DNA from: Chitinophagaceae bacterium
GTDB taxonomy: Bacteria > Bacteroidota > Bacteroidia > Chitinophagales > Chitinophagaceae
Assembly: GCA_016699815.1 (NCBI GenBank)
Contig: CP065012.1
Location: forward strand, 1,178,001 to 1,242,000
Direction of reading: 5' to 3'
Length of the DNA stretch: 64,000 nucleotides
The notes beneath the pieces are model-generated. The model was not told where the DNA came from, ran no database searches, and was given only the letters and a program-made list of their open reading frames with translations. The first letter of the stretch is position 1. Every line of letters starts with the position of its first letter. This document shows, one piece after another, positions 31,912 through 41,338 of the stretch. The position numbers and the translations under genes were made by a program.

Positions 31912-33189
31912 ATGCAAATAGATGAGCTATACAGTATTTACCTGCAGCACCCACAAATAGAAACCGATACCCGAAAAATTTCCAGGGATTGTATTTTTTT
32001 TGCCTTAAAAGGGCCAAATTTTAATGGCAACCGGTTTGTTCAGCAGGCTTTAGAAAAAGGCGCATCCTACTGCATTGCCGATGAAGATACCGGCATTAAA
32101 GATGAAAGGATAATTTTGGTTGATAACGCACTCGAAACTTTACAATTATTAGCAAAAAAACACAGGCAAAGTTTTTCCATACCGTTTATTGCCATTACCG
32201 GTTCCAATGGTAAAACCACCAGCAAAGAATTGGTTTCCGCAGTGCTGTCTTCTACCTATTGCTGTTATACAACACAAGGTAACCTCAATAACCATATTGG
32301 CGTACCACTTACCCTACTAAAAATTAAAAAAGATGCAGCAATTGCCGTTATAGAAATGGGCGCCAACCACCTGTATGAAATTGAAAGTTATTGCCAATAT
32401 GCTATGCCCACCCATGGGCTTATTACCAATTGCGGCAAAGCACACCTTGAAGGGTTTGGCAGTGTAGAAAATATTAAAAAAGCAAAGGGTGAATTATTTG
32501 ATTATTTAAAAGCAAACAATGGCACAGCATTTATTTTAACCCAAACCGGTTACTTAGATAACATGAGTAAGGGCATTAAACACATTATTACTTATGGTGC
32601 AGCAGATGCAGATTATACAGCAATAGCATTAAACAACAATACTTCACTTTTACAATTAAAAATTACAAAAGGCATTTCAGAAGAATTGATACAAACACAA
32701 TTAGTAGGCAGCTATAACCTGCCCAATGTATTGGCAGCTATTTGCATAGGCAAAACTTTTGATGTGCCCGATAAAAAAATAAAAACCGCTATAGAAAATT
32801 ATGCGCCATCAAACAGCCGGTCGCAGCTTATAGAAAAAAATGGAAACAAAATAATTTTAGATGCCTATAATGCCAATCCCAGCAGCATGTCTCTCGCTAT
32901 AGAAAATTTTGCCGGCTTAACCGGTAATAAAGTATTAATAATTGGCAGCATGATGGAGCTTGGCCATGCAGCAGATGAGGAACACGATAAAATAATAGAG
33001 CTCATTAAAAAATATACATGGAAGGCCGTAGCTTTAACCGGAAATGGTTTCAAGAATTTTCCTGCCCATTTTTTTCATTTCACTAATGCCGAAGAAACTG
33101 CCGAATGGTATCAAAAACAACTTTTTACAAATTGCCTGGTTTTAATTAAAGGCTCCCGGAGTATGCAAATGGAAAAACTGTTGGATTGA
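31912..33189 (+). CDS. murF: UDP-N-acetylmuramoyl-tripeptide--D-alanyl-D-alanine ligase
   Basis: A 425-aa Mur ligase that adds D-Ala-D-Ala in peptidoglycan precursor synthesis. The ATP loop is ITGSNGKTTSKE (95-106); NNHIGVPLTLL, EMGANHLYEIESYC and ILDAYNANPSSM are MurF signatures. It stands alone, outside the usual mur-fts cluster, directly after the gldJ terminator. A TATTTTTG sequence (31900-31907) just before the ATG could be a -7 box but would give a leaderless message. Confidence 0.94.
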   Translation: MQIDELYSIYLQHPQIETDTRKISRDCIFFALKGPNFNGNRFVQQALEKGASYCIADEDTGIKDERIILVDNALETLQLLAKKHRQSFSIPFIAITGSNGKTTSKELVSAVLSSTYCCYTTQGNLNNHIGVPLTLLKIKKDAAIAVIEMGANHLYEIESYCQYAMPTHGLITNCGKAHLEGFGSVENIKKAKGELFDYLKANNGTAFILTQTGYLDNMSKGIKHIITYGAADADYTAIALNNNTSLLQLKITKGISEELIQTQLVGSYNLPNVLAAICIGKTFDVPDKKIKTAIENYAPSNSRSQLIEKNGNKIILDAYNANPSSMSLAIENFAGLTGNKVLIIGSMMELGHAADEEHDKIIELIKKYTWKAVALTGNGFKNFPAHFFHFTNAEETAEWYQKQLFTNCLVLIKGSRSMQMEKLLD

Positions 33190-33213
33190 TTTTTTAAAAC
33201 GCATAATAGCTTG

Positions 33214-33221
33214 TACATTTG
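33214..33221 (+). promoter_or_regulatory. -7 box TACATTTG of the tRNA-Ser gene
   Basis: A full TAnnTTTG match 20 bp before the tRNA 5' end. The -33 position is T-rich but has no exact TTTG. Confidence 0.5.
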
Positions 33222-33241
33222 CAACCCATTAAAGTTGTCAT

Positions 33242-33328
33242 GGAGACGTGTCCGAGTGGTTGAAGGAGCACGCCTGGAAAGTGTGTATACGGGAAACTGT
33301 ATCAAGGGTTCGAATCCCTTCGTCTCCG
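33242..33328 (+). tRNA. tRNA-Ser (anticodon GGA)
   Basis: An 87-base class II tRNA. The acceptor stem GGAGACG (33242-33248) pairs with CGTCTCC (33321-33327), with discriminator G. The D-loop has the GTGGTTGAAGG form, the anticodon stem-loop CACGC-CTGGAAA-GTGTG carries GGA, a long variable arm follows, and the T-arm is GGGTTCGAATCCC. CCA is not encoded. It decodes UCU/UCC serine codons. Confidence 0.97.
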
Positions 33329-33351
33329 CTCTTTTTCTTATTTATTTGGAT

Positions 33352-36042
33352 TTACCGCAATAACAGCACCGTTCCTTTTTTCATTATTTTTTTACCGGTA
33401 AAAGTTGTTCCTGAAGCCATCCATATATAGGCACCTGCAGGCTGGTCTAAAAATTTATACCTGCCGTTCCATCCTTCATCGGGGTTGGTAGTGCTAAAAA
33501 TCAATTGGCCATACCGGTTATAAATAACGAAGTAATCAAAAGATTTCAACCCAATGAGTTTCCCTCTTAAAATATCGTTTCTGCCATCTTCATTTGGTGT
33601 AAATGCATTGGGCATATAAATATCCGGGCCTTTGTAAATTTTGATATTTATTGTATCTCTGCTTTCGCAGCCGCTTGGTGTAAATGCCCTTAAATAATAT
33701 ATTTTATCAATTGTATTTATAGCAACAGGATTGGCAATATTAGTATTACTCAAGCCCGACGAAGGGCTCCATTCATAACTCAACCCACCACTAGCCTGCA
33801 GCCGTATGGGCTGGCTGGGAGCAGCAATAGTGTCGTTTCCGGCAAAAGCATCAGTTCCATAAATATTAATATTACGTTGTACTGTTGCAGTTTTACATCC
33901 TTCTGTACTCATAGCATACAATTTTACAGGATAAGCTCCATTAGCCGTATAAGTATGCAGCATAGGGTTACCGGTTGCTAAGGCACTGCCATCGCCAAAA
34001 TTCCAATACCATTCTGTAATACCAATATTGGTTCCTGATTCTGCTGCGGTAAAATATGCCGGGCTCCACTTACAGGTATCTTTAAATTGCATACTGATTT
34101 GAGGGATGGTTTTTACTACAAAAGTTCCGGTGGCAGGCAATGAAATGCAATTTGCATTACTAGTTACAACCAGTTCAATTGTATTTGTACCCTGAGGAAA
34201 AGAAGCGGTAGGATTTTGTGCGGTACTGAAAACCCCACTGTTTTGCATCCAACTCCAGGCTACAACTGTTCCACCTGCAACAATAGAAGTATCGGTAAAG
34301 CTTATATTGGTATTGCTGCAAGATGAACTGCCAGTGATAAAACCTGCAACAGGTAAGGCGGCAATATTAATTGTTGAGTACAAAGTATCACTTTGGCATC
34401 CTTTATTGTTCCAAACTACAAGCTTTATATTTTTTATTCCGGCTGTATTGTACAATGTTCCCGGGTTTTGAAGGGAAGAAAACTGCCCATTCCCTAAATC
34501 CCACCACCAGTTGCTTATTACCAGGCCATCAGTTGTATACGATGAGTCGAAAAGTTGTACTGTTGCAGACTGGCAACCTGCAAATTGCTTTAAAGCGGCC
34601 CTTGGTTTATCTACCACAAAAACCATTTTTTGAATGGAGCCGCTGCAACCTGTATTTCCAATAGTGGATGCAAAAAACAATACCTGGTGTGCCCCGGGAA
34701 TAGTAAAAGTATAAGATGCATTAGTACCGCTTAAAACAGGTATTCCGCCTTCATCAACAGAATAATTCCAGTACAATACCGGATCAGCAGAGGTAATGAT
34801 GCCTGTAAATTGAGTGGCAGTGCCCAGGCAAACAGAATCGGTAAAAGTAAAATCTACCTGTGGCCGGCTATAAATTTTTATCGGTTTTATTAAAGTATCT
34901 GAGCTGCAACCCAAATCGGTTTTAATAACCAGCTTAATTTGTTTTATTCCACTGGTATTATAAATGGTCGTTGGGTTTTGTATGGTAGCGGCCGGGCCTG
35001 CATTATCTAAATTCCAATACCAGCTATTTACATTACCAAATGCATTAGCATAAGCGCCGGTAAATTGGATATTATTAAATGTGCAACTATCGTTAAAAGA
35101 AAAATCGGGTACCGGCTTGCTGCCAATTACTATATGTTGTGTATTAGTTTCCTCACAACCATCAGCAGCTTTTACTTTTTGGGTAACAGTATAATTTCCC
35201 GGGGCAGTGTAAATATGAATGGGGTTTGTATTAATGGAATCTATATTGGAGCCATCACCAAAATCCCAGAAAATTTTTGCAATAGTGGTAAATGAAACTG
35301 TATTATCAAAAAATTGAACCGGCTCATTTACACATTTTGTTTGTGTGGGTAAAAAATTCCAGGATGGAGTGAGGGTTGTACAAAAGCTTTGTAAATTATA
35401 CTCTGCTCCTGTAGAACCCGTAAACCCCCAAAACACCAGTGGGTTGCCTCCAAATGAAGTGTTTACTAAATCGTTTACCACACTTACCCTTAATACATTA
35501 TCGAAATAAGCGCTTATTGTTTTGGTAACAGCATCCCAGGAAATCCTAAGGGTATGGTTTGCACCATCTTCAATATTTACATTGGTTGCTGATGCCTGAA
35601 CCGGGCCAGCCAGGTTATTGGCGCTGGAATGGTTAAGGTCGCCGTTGCGTTGAATTGCTATATGATCATAAGAAGGATCATTATCGGAGCTGGAGTTTTG
35701 ATAGGTATCTAAAGTAATACCAATAGAGGGTACAATACCCTGAAAACCAAGGCCACTGCCCGAAGAGCCTACGCTGGAACTAATGGGCTGCATTACAAAT
35801 GCCATTCCATCTGCACCGGGGCTATTCATATTACCGAGGTAAACATCAAAAACAAAATCAAATGAGTTACTAAGGTCTATCCTGTTATTATTCCATACAG
35901 ATCCGCTTTGTGTAGCCGCTGCACTGGTTAAGGTATAACAGCGGCAATTTACCTGTTGTGCATTTCCGTTTACGGTATATTGGGCGGTTAAGTTAAATGC
36001 ACAACATAAACTCAACAGGAAGCTTATAACAAGGTTTCTCAT
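33352..36042 (-). CDS. Large secreted lectin/PKD-repeat protein with gliding-associated C-terminal (T9SS) domain
   Basis: An 896-aa exported protein. After a signal peptide (1-21) comes an L-type lectin-like domain (~22-235; GSGLGFQGIVPSIGITLDT, GANHTLRISWD). Next are about six PKD or PKD-like repeats (~240-790), with FWDFGDGS, WYWNLDNAG, WWWDLGNGQ and WYWNFGDGS cores. The C-terminal ~90 residues are the gliding motility-associated (type B CTD) sorting domain: YMPNAFTPNEDGRND, YNRYGQLIFST, GAYIWMASG. It should be secreted by T9SS and attached to the surface, perhaps binding glycans. The PorP/SprF protein at 19150 belongs to the family that assists such type B cargo. Confidence 0.9.
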   Translation of the reverse strand: MRNLVISFLLSLCCAFNLTAQYTVNGNAQQVNCRCYTLTSAAATQSGSVWNNNRIDLSNSFDFVFDVYLGNMNSPGADGMAFVMQPISSSVGSSGSGLGFQGIVPSIGITLDTYQNSSSDNDPSYDHIAIQRNGDLNHSSANNLAGPVQASATNVNIEDGANHTLRISWDAVTKTISAYFDNVLRVSVVNDLVNTSFGGNPLVFWGFTGSTGAEYNLQSFCTTLTPSWNFLPTQTKCVNEPVQFFDNTVSFTTIAKIFWDFGDGSNIDSINTNPIHIYTAPGNYTVTQKVKAADGCEETNTQHIVIGSKPVPDFSFNDSCTFNNIQFTGAYANAFGNVNSWYWNLDNAGPAATIQNPTTIYNTSGIKQIKLVIKTDLGCSSDTLIKPIKIYSRPQVDFTFTDSVCLGTATQFTGIITSADPVLYWNYSVDEGGIPVLSGTNASYTFTIPGAHQVLFFASTIGNTGCSGSIQKMVFVVDKPRAALKQFAGCQSATVQLFDSSYTTDGLVISNWWWDLGNGQFSSLQNPGTLYNTAGIKNIKLVVWNNKGCQSDTLYSTINIAALPVAGFITGSSSCSNTNISFTDTSIVAGGTVVAWSWMQNSGVFSTAQNPTASFPQGTNTIELVVTSNANCISLPATGTFVVKTIPQISMQFKDTCKWSPAYFTAAESGTNIGITEWYWNFGDGSALATGNPMLHTYTANGAYPVKLYAMSTEGCKTATVQRNINIYGTDAFAGNDTIAAPSQPIRLQASGGLSYEWSPSSGLSNTNIANPVAINTIDKIYYLRAFTPSGCESRDTINIKIYKGPDIYMPNAFTPNEDGRNDILRGKLIGLKSFDYFVIYNRYGQLIFSTTNPDEGWNGRYKFLDQPAGAYIWMASGTTFTGKKIMKKGTVLLLR

Positions 36043-36131
36043 AACATCTGATGCTTTTGCAGAATTTTAAGAAAGGCGATTTTTAAAAATACGAATAAAC
36101 CTATGTATTAGATAACATTCAATAAGAATAA

Positions 36132-36926
36132 TCAATTGCTCTTTGAAATTTGTTTTTGCTGAATATATTTTTTAATTGATGTGGTTGCTGCAATATAGCC
36201 CGCTTCCATTATGGCATCAACCTGCTTCAGGTTAAAGAGTTGAACATTACTCAACCCTTCGGGCATAATAAAAATATTGGCATCATTAAAATAGGGTTCT
36301 TCGAGGTTGTACATTAATACATGAAAAACACGGTTTACCACACTCATAGTGGTTTTCAATTCTTTTTTGGTAACGGTTTTTAAAGGGCTTACATAAGAGC
36401 CAATAATAAAATCGCATTTGGGTTTTAGGATACCTATGGGATAATTATTGGTAATTCCCCCGTCGGTATAAAGTTGGTTATTGAATTCTACCGGGGCAAA
36501 AATGCCGGGAAAAGCGGCTGATGCCATTATGGCTTTTATGAGTTGGCCCTGGGTAATTATTTCTCCTTTTCCGGTAAGCAGGTTGGTTGTGGCTAAATAT
36601 AATTTGCTTTTAAGGCATGAAAAATTATCTATTTCGAAGCAATGCTCAAGGTATTTATGAAAAACAAGTGGGTTAATAAAGCCGGGCATTTTTCTTGCAT
36701 AGTTCTTATAAGAAAAAAGGTTTACCTTTTTAAAAAAATCTACCATGGCGCCTGTAGATAAACCAGCTGCATAAAAAGAGCCTACTATAGCGCCCATACT
36801 GGTACCACTCACATGCGACGCATGGATATTAAATTCTTCCATAGCTTTAATAACGCCAATATGGGCAATGCCCCTGGCGCCGCCGCCGGATAGTACAAGG
36901 CCACAGTTGTTATATTCTATTTGCAT
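36132..36926 (-). CDS. Patatin-like phospholipase
   Basis: A 264-aa alpha/beta hydrolase of the patatin family. Oxyanion loop SGGGARGIAHIG (13-24), nucleophile S43 in GTSMG, and D155 in DGG complete the Ser-Asp dyad. There is no signal peptide, so it acts in the cytoplasm or at the inner membrane, hydrolysing phospholipids or other acyl esters. It lacks the POTRA/barrel domain of PlpD-type proteins. A terminator-like hairpin separates it from the gene upstream on the same strand. Confidence 0.9.
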   Translation of the reverse strand: MQIEYNNCGLVLSGGGARGIAHIGVIKAMEEFNIHASHVSGTSMGAIVGSFYAAGLSTGAMVDFFKKVNLFSYKNYARKMPGFINPLVFHKYLEHCFEIDNFSCLKSKLYLATTNLLTGKGEIITQGQLIKAIMASAAFPGIFAPVEFNNQLYTDGGITNNYPIGILKPKCDFIIGSYVSPLKTVTKKELKTTMSVVNRVFHVLMYNLEEPYFNDANIFIMPEGLSNVQLFNLKQVDAIMEAGYIAATTSIKKYIQQKQISKSN

Positions 36927-36949
36927 TTTACTTCAATTATTCCCATAGT

Positions 36950-36985
36950 AAAAGAGGCTGCTCCTAAAATTGAAACAGCCTCCTT
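36950..36985 (-). terminator. Terminator of the 66-aa protein gene
   Basis: On the - strand GAGGCTG and CAGCCTC form a 7-bp perfect stem with a 15-base loop, followed by TTTTA. It lies between the small gene (stop at 37008) and the patatin gene. Confidence 0.65.
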
Positions 36986-37007
36986 TCAAATAAAAATAGT
37001 TTAGTAC

Positions 37008-37208
37008 TTACCAGCCTTTTTTTGCTACACCATCTTTAATGGCTTCTAATGCCCGGGCTTCGGCAAGCATCGTTGTCATTTTGTTTCCTTTTCCATCATG
37101 GCCCTGGGCCATATAACCGCCACGGGATGTTTTGGTTATTACGGCATCTTGCATGGGTACATTTTTTTCCTTTGTTTTCATGCAATAAGCTGTTAACATT
37201 TTAGACAT
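37008..37208 (-). CDS. Small DUF5679-like protein
   Basis: A 66-aa basic soluble protein resembling DUF5679 (AYCMKTKEKNVPMQDAVITKTSRGGYMAQGHDGKGNKM), which in other bacteria has a zinc-ribbon-like CxxC pair at each end; here only one cysteine (C9) is left, so metal binding is unlikely. The family is found in many Bacteroidota with no known role. It lies downstream of gyrB on the same strand after a 105-bp gap and has its own terminator. The start could also be the ATG three codons later (MLTAYC). Confidence 0.6.
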   Translation of the reverse strand: MSKMLTAYCMKTKEKNVPMQDAVITKTSRGGYMAQGHDGKGNKMTTMLAEARALEAIKDGVAKKGW

Positions 37209-37313
37209 GGTATTTCAGATTTTTAATTACAATTTGGGGTTAACGGCCACAAACTAAAAAAAATATTTTTCCCCCCCAAAATAAATACTCAAAAGCTGTT
37301 CACATTGTGTTGA

Positions 37314-39314
37314 TTACGCATCTATTTTGGCATATTTGGCATGGGTTTCTATAAATTCACGCCTTGGGGGCACTTCATCGCCCATTAACATGCTGAAAAC
37401 CCTATCGGCTTCGGCCGCACTTTCCAGTGTTACCTGTTTTAAAGTTCTGGTAGCCGGGTTCATAGTGGTTTCCCAAAGTTGCTCGGCGTTCATTTCTCCA
37501 AGGCCTTTATAGCGCTGTATATTTACACTATCATCTTTGCCCTGGCCCAACTGCTTTACCAGGCTTTTACGCTCTTCATCGTTCCAGGCATATTCCTGCT
37601 CTTTTCCTTTTTTTACTAAATATAGTGGCGGCTGTGCAATGTAAACATAGCCTTGTTCCACCAATGCCTTCATATATCGAAAAACAAAAGTGAGGATTAA
37701 GGTTGCAATATGGCTGCCATCCACATCCGCATCGGTCATAATAATAAGTTTATGATAGCGGAGCTTTGACAAATCAAGCGCTTTTGCATCTTCCGGCGTT
37801 CCTATTTTTACGCCTAATGCCGTAAACATATTTCTAATTTCTTCATTATCGTAAATTTTATGTTCCATGGCTTTTTCTACGTTAAGGATTTTACCCCTTA
37901 ATGGAAGTATGGCCTGGTAACTCCTGTCTCTTCCCTGCTTTGCGGTTCCGCCTGCGGAATCTCCTTCTACTAAAAACAGTTCACATTTTCCGGGGTCTTT
38001 TTCGGAGCAATCTGCCAGCTTTCCTGGTAAACCGCCGCCGGTAAGCACGCTTTTGCGCTGCACCATTTCCCTTGCTCTCTTTGCAGCAGCCCTTGCCTGG
38101 GCTGCAAGTATTACTTTTTGTATGATGGTTTTTGCGTCTCTTGGATTTTCTTCAAGGTAGGCTTCCAATACACGGCTAAGGGTAGTATCTACAACACCCA
38201 TTACATCGCTGTTGCCCAACTTTGTTTTGGTTTGTCCCTCAAACTGAGGCTCTGGCACTTTTACTGATATTACGGCCGTAATACCTTCTCTAAAATCATC
38301 TCCTTCAATGTTTACTTTGGCTTTATCAAACATGCCCTGCTTATCTCCGTAATTTTTAAAAACACGGGTAATGCTCCTGCGAAAGCCCGCAACATGCGTT
38401 CCGCCTTCAATGGTATTAATATTATTTACATAGCTGAAAATATGCTCCTGGTAACCTGCATTATATTGCATAGCAACTTCTACCGTTACATTGCTTGAAG
38501 CATCGAGGCCATTACAATAAATTACGGTAGGTATCAATGATATGCGGTTGGCATTTTTATCAATGATGGTTACAAATTCGCTTATGCCGCCATCGCTAAA
38601 AAAAGTTTTGCTGTAAGATTTACCTTCTTCATCTACTTCACGCAAATCACTAATGGTTATTGTAATTTGCTTGTTTAAGTAAGACAATTCCCTCAGCCTT
38701 CCTTCTAAAATATCTTTATTGTATTCCGAAACAATAAAAATACTGGTGTCGGGCCAAAAACGAACCAGGGTGCCGGTATTATCACTGTTGCCAATTTCCC
38801 TCACTTCGTATTGAGGGATACCGGTGTGGTATTCCTGCTCAAAAACTTTCCCTTCTCTTTGTACCGTTACATGCAGTTTTGAACTCAAAGCATTTACACA
38901 ACTTACACCTACACCATGTAACCCGCCGGAAACCTTATAAGTATCTTTATCAAACTTTCCACCGGCATGCAGCACTGTCATTACCAGTTCCAATGCCGAT
39001 TTTTTTTCTTTGCTGTTGATACCAGTTGGTATCCCACGGCCATCATCCTGAACGGAAATGGAATTATCTTCATGAATTGTTACTGAGATATTTTTACAAT
39101 AACCAGCCAGGGCTTCATCAATAGAATTATCTACCACTTCATATACCAGGTGGTGGAGACCCTTAACGCTGATATCGCCAATATACATAGCCGGCCTTTT
39201 TCTTACCGCTTCAAGGCCTTCTAAAACCTGTATACTATCGGCTCCGTAATTGCTTTTTGATGGGGTAGATTTGGGTTTTGTTGATGTAGACATCTCTGCT
39301 GTTTCTGTACTCAT
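37314..39314 (-). CDS. gyrB: DNA gyrase subunit B
   Basis: A 666-aa ATPase subunit of the type II topoisomerase that introduces negative supercoils. GHKL motifs: EVVDNSIDEALAG, DDGRGIPTG, GLHGVGVSCVNALS; the TOPRIM domain has LVEGDSAGGTAKQGRDR and IMTDADVDGSHI; the C-terminus has QRYKGLGEMNAEQLWETTM. Length and the short C-terminus fit Bacteroidota GyrB rather than ParE. The first ~20 residues (Ser/Thr/Lys-rich) are a variable leader. The gene is divergent from the AraC regulator; a -7 box precedes it. Confidence 0.95.
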   Translation of the reverse strand: MSTETAEMSTSTKPKSTPSKSNYGADSIQVLEGLEAVRKRPAMYIGDISVKGLHHLVYEVVDNSIDEALAGYCKNISVTIHEDNSISVQDDGRGIPTGINSKEKKSALELVMTVLHAGGKFDKDTYKVSGGLHGVGVSCVNALSSKLHVTVQREGKVFEQEYHTGIPQYEVREIGNSDNTGTLVRFWPDTSIFIVSEYNKDILEGRLRELSYLNKQITITISDLREVDEEGKSYSKTFFSDGGISEFVTIIDKNANRISLIPTVIYCNGLDASSNVTVEVAMQYNAGYQEHIFSYVNNINTIEGGTHVAGFRRSITRVFKNYGDKQGMFDKAKVNIEGDDFREGITAVISVKVPEPQFEGQTKTKLGNSDVMGVVDTTLSRVLEAYLEENPRDAKTIIQKVILAAQARAAAKRAREMVQRKSVLTGGGLPGKLADCSEKDPGKCELFLVEGDSAGGTAKQGRDRSYQAILPLRGKILNVEKAMEHKIYDNEEIRNMFTALGVKIGTPEDAKALDLSKLRYHKLIIMTDADVDGSHIATLILTFVFRYMKALVEQGYVYIAQPPLYLVKKGKEQEYAWNDEERKSLVKQLGQGKDDSVNIQRYKGLGEMNAEQLWETTMNPATRTLKQVTLESAAEADRVFSMLMGDEVPPRREFIETHAKYAKIDA

Positions 39315-39360
39315 AATTTGGGATGAAATTGCTCGTAAACTATCGTAGGTTACATTCCTG

Positions 39361-39368
39361 CAAATATA
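39361..39368 (-). promoter_or_regulatory. -7 box TATATTTG for gyrB
   Basis: On the - strand this matches TAnnTTTG and lies 47 bp before the gyrB start. A TTG occurs upstream but 25 bp away, a little far for a -33 element. Confidence 0.45.
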
Positions 39369-39527
39369 CAGTAAATCAGCCGTTTTACTGCTTCAATAAA
39401 CGTTAATTATCACCAAGCTAAAACAAAATTGTGACTAACTTTTTTATTGAAATCCATGAGATAATTGCACTTATTACTTTGTTCTGCCTACCGTAATATT
39501 GGTTTATGTAAAATAGAAATTTCTTCC

Positions 39528-39535
39528 TATATTTG
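39528..39535 (+). promoter_or_regulatory. -7 box TATATTTG for the AraC-family gene
   Basis: A full TAnnTTTG match whose end lies 16 bp before the ATG at 39551, so the leader would be under 10 bases. It also argues against the longer frame that starts with TTG at 39533 inside the box. Confidence 0.45.
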
Positions 39536-39550
39536 CATCGAAATTTTTCA

Positions 39551-40498
39551 ATGAATATTCATTCTGACATATTAACGCTTGCCAACAAGTATCCCCTGAT
39601 GCTTAATGAGGTTGAAAAGTTGCAAACAATTGAAAGGATAATACCCGGTTCGGTAACTTACTCAATTCACCGGTATAAGAAAAACCCCCAGTGGTCGGTT
39701 GAAGATGTGGGGATGCTGAGCTATAATTTCGAGAAAACCAATCCCGAAGCCAATTCTATAGAACTCAAGTTTTGCATTAGTGGAAATATTTACTGCCATA
39801 AAAAGCAAACTGAGTGTGATTTTTGCCAGTTGAACGGCAGTAAAAATTGTGTGGAAAAAACGGATAGCATTGATGTATTAAGCTTTAGTTTTTCACCTGT
39901 TTATTTACAACAGTTTACTAAAGCCAATAATGATCCACAAAGCTTAAGCGATAATGTTTTGGCTTTTAAGCACAATACCTCATTTAGCAAAACGGTACCT
40001 CTTTGCGGTAAAACACGGCTGGTAATAGAAGCGCTATTAAACCATACCTACACCGATACGTTGGCTAATATTTTTATAAATGCCCAAACACAAATTTTGC
40101 TTTTATACAGCATGGATTGTATTTTGGGAGATAAAGAAGAAACCGGGTTTAATTGCAAGTTTTTAGCCAATGAAGCAGACCGTGAAAAAATAATAAAGGC
40201 CCGTGAAATTTTATTGCAGCATATTGGCGAACCCATTACTATTAAGGCGCTAAGCCGCAAAGTGGCTATAAATGAATGTTACCTCAAAAAAGGTTTTAAA
40301 GAAATTTTTGGCACAACCATTTTTGATTTTTACCAGGGCCAAAGAATGGAACACGCTAAATATTTGCTGTACGATAAAGGCCTTAGCGTTACGGAAGTGT
40401 CTATGCTGCTGGGTTATTCATCTATCTCTCATTTTAGCACGGCGTTTAAAAAGCATACCGGTTTAAAGCCCTGCGAATTGTTGCTTTCAAAAAATTAA
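39551..40498 (+). CDS. AraC-family transcriptional regulator
   Basis: A 315-aa regulator with a ~200-aa N-terminal sensing region of no recognised domain and a C-terminal AraC double HTH (about 215-315): ITIKALSRKVAINECYLKKGFKEIFG and GLSVTEVSMLLGYSSISHFSTAFKKHTGLKP. The sensing half is cysteine-rich in one place (CHKKQTECDFCQLNGSKNC, residues ~84-102), which could bind a metal or act as a redox switch. I start at the ATG at 39551; the frame is open from a TTG at 39533. It is divergent from gyrB. Targets unknown. Confidence 0.87.
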   Translation: MNIHSDILTLANKYPLMLNEVEKLQTIERIIPGSVTYSIHRYKKNPQWSVEDVGMLSYNFEKTNPEANSIELKFCISGNIYCHKKQTECDFCQLNGSKNCVEKTDSIDVLSFSFSPVYLQQFTKANNDPQSLSDNVLAFKHNTSFSKTVPLCGKTRLVIEALLNHTYTDTLANIFINAQTQILLLYSMDCILGDKEETGFNCKFLANEADREKIIKAREILLQHIGEPITIKALSRKVAINECYLKKGFKEIFGTTIFDFYQGQRMEHAKYLLYDKGLSVTEVSMLLGYSSISHFSTAFKKHTGLKPCELLLSKN

Positions 40499-40545
40499 TT
40501 TTTTATGATAGGCTCTTTCCTGTTCAACCCGTTTTTATTAAAATG

Positions 40546-40575
40546 AGAACGGGAGTAAGACTACCCCCGTTTTAC
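40546..40575. terminator. Bidirectional terminator between the AraC gene and the PepSY-like gene
   Basis: AACGGG (40548-40553) and CCCGTT (40566-40571) form the base of a hairpin extended by AGTA/TACC with one mismatch; T-runs or A-runs lie on both sides. It sits between two convergent genes and fits termination of both. A second CCCGTT at about 40528-40533 can pair with the same AACGGG. Confidence 0.65.
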
Positions 40576-40625
40576 CCTAATAAAACCCTAAACCAGCAAA
40601 AAATGTGTATTTCAATAAAATAATA

Positions 40626-41105
40626 TTATTCTGTTAAAGTGCCGTCTTCTGCAATCAATACCTGTTTTTCTTTTCCTTCGGCATTAATTTTTACATTAAA
40701 GTATGGGTTCAGTTCCCCTACTTCCATTTTTTTCACTTCTTTAATTTCGGCGCCATTAAATTTTAATTCAATAGTTGATTTTACAACTTCCGGGATATTG
40801 GTAAGTTCAAAGTTGATTGCCGATTTTACAAAACTACCGTCTTCTTTATATTCCACAGTTTGTTTCAACGCCTCCGGGTTTTTGTATGAAACAATATAAT
40901 TACCCAATAAATTTTTATTCCACTTTTTATCGGTTACCTCTCCTAAAGAGGCAAATCTTGCGTCAAAGGCTGCATCTACTTTTGAGGGTGGTGATACCAC
41001 TTTAACAACAGCCGCTTTTTTCTTTATTGGCTTGGATTTTTTTGTTTGTGCAACGGCTGTACTAAGTGTAAGCAGGCTTGCAATAATAAGTACCAGGTTT
41101 TTCAT
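40626..41105 (-). CDS. Periplasmic PepSY-like / BLIP-like protein
   Basis: A 159-aa exported protein: signal peptide (to AVAQ, residue 20), a Lys/Pro/Val-rich linker (21-43), and a domain of the putative beta-lactamase-inhibitor-like, PepSY-like type (AFDARFASLGEVTDKKWNKN, GNYIVSYKNPEALKQTVEYKEDGSFVKS). Such proteins are common in Bacteroidota, and their function is unknown. It converges with the AraC gene. Confidence 0.7.
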   Translation of the reverse strand: MKNLVLIIASLLTLSTAVAQTKKSKPIKKKAAVVKVVSPPSKVDAAFDARFASLGEVTDKKWNKNLLGNYIVSYKNPEALKQTVEYKEDGSFVKSAINFELTNIPEVVKSTIELKFNGAEIKEVKKMEVGELNPYFNVKINAEGKEKQVLIAEDGTLTE

Positions 41106-41295
41106 TCAACTTTAGTTTTAATTAATAAATCTATTTACTACAATAAAATGCCAATATTATGCCAACTGTTATATTTGTGGAAAATTGGGTAAAAAATAGA
41201 AAAATGGCCATAATGATTTGTAACCTACAAGATTAAAATTTGTTAAAGCCCTTCTTAAAGCATTTTAACAATTAGCGGTAAAAGCCGAAAAACAG

Positions 41296-41303
41296 TACCT
41301 TTG
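41296..41303 (+). promoter_or_regulatory. -7 box TACCTTTG for ileS
   Basis: A full TAnnTTTG match 35 bp before the ileS start. No TTTG at -33 is seen. The upstream 233-bp gap otherwise shows no hairpin or T-box-like leader. Confidence 0.45.
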
Positions 41304-41338
41304 CAGCCTTATTTTATTGAATTTAACAGCAACCATAC

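Noticed and set aside
37263..37281. Run of seven C near the gyrB stop, considered as a phase-variable tract
   Set aside because: It lies after the coding region in a short gap, shows no link to a start or promoter, and seven bases is short for a convincing contingency tract.
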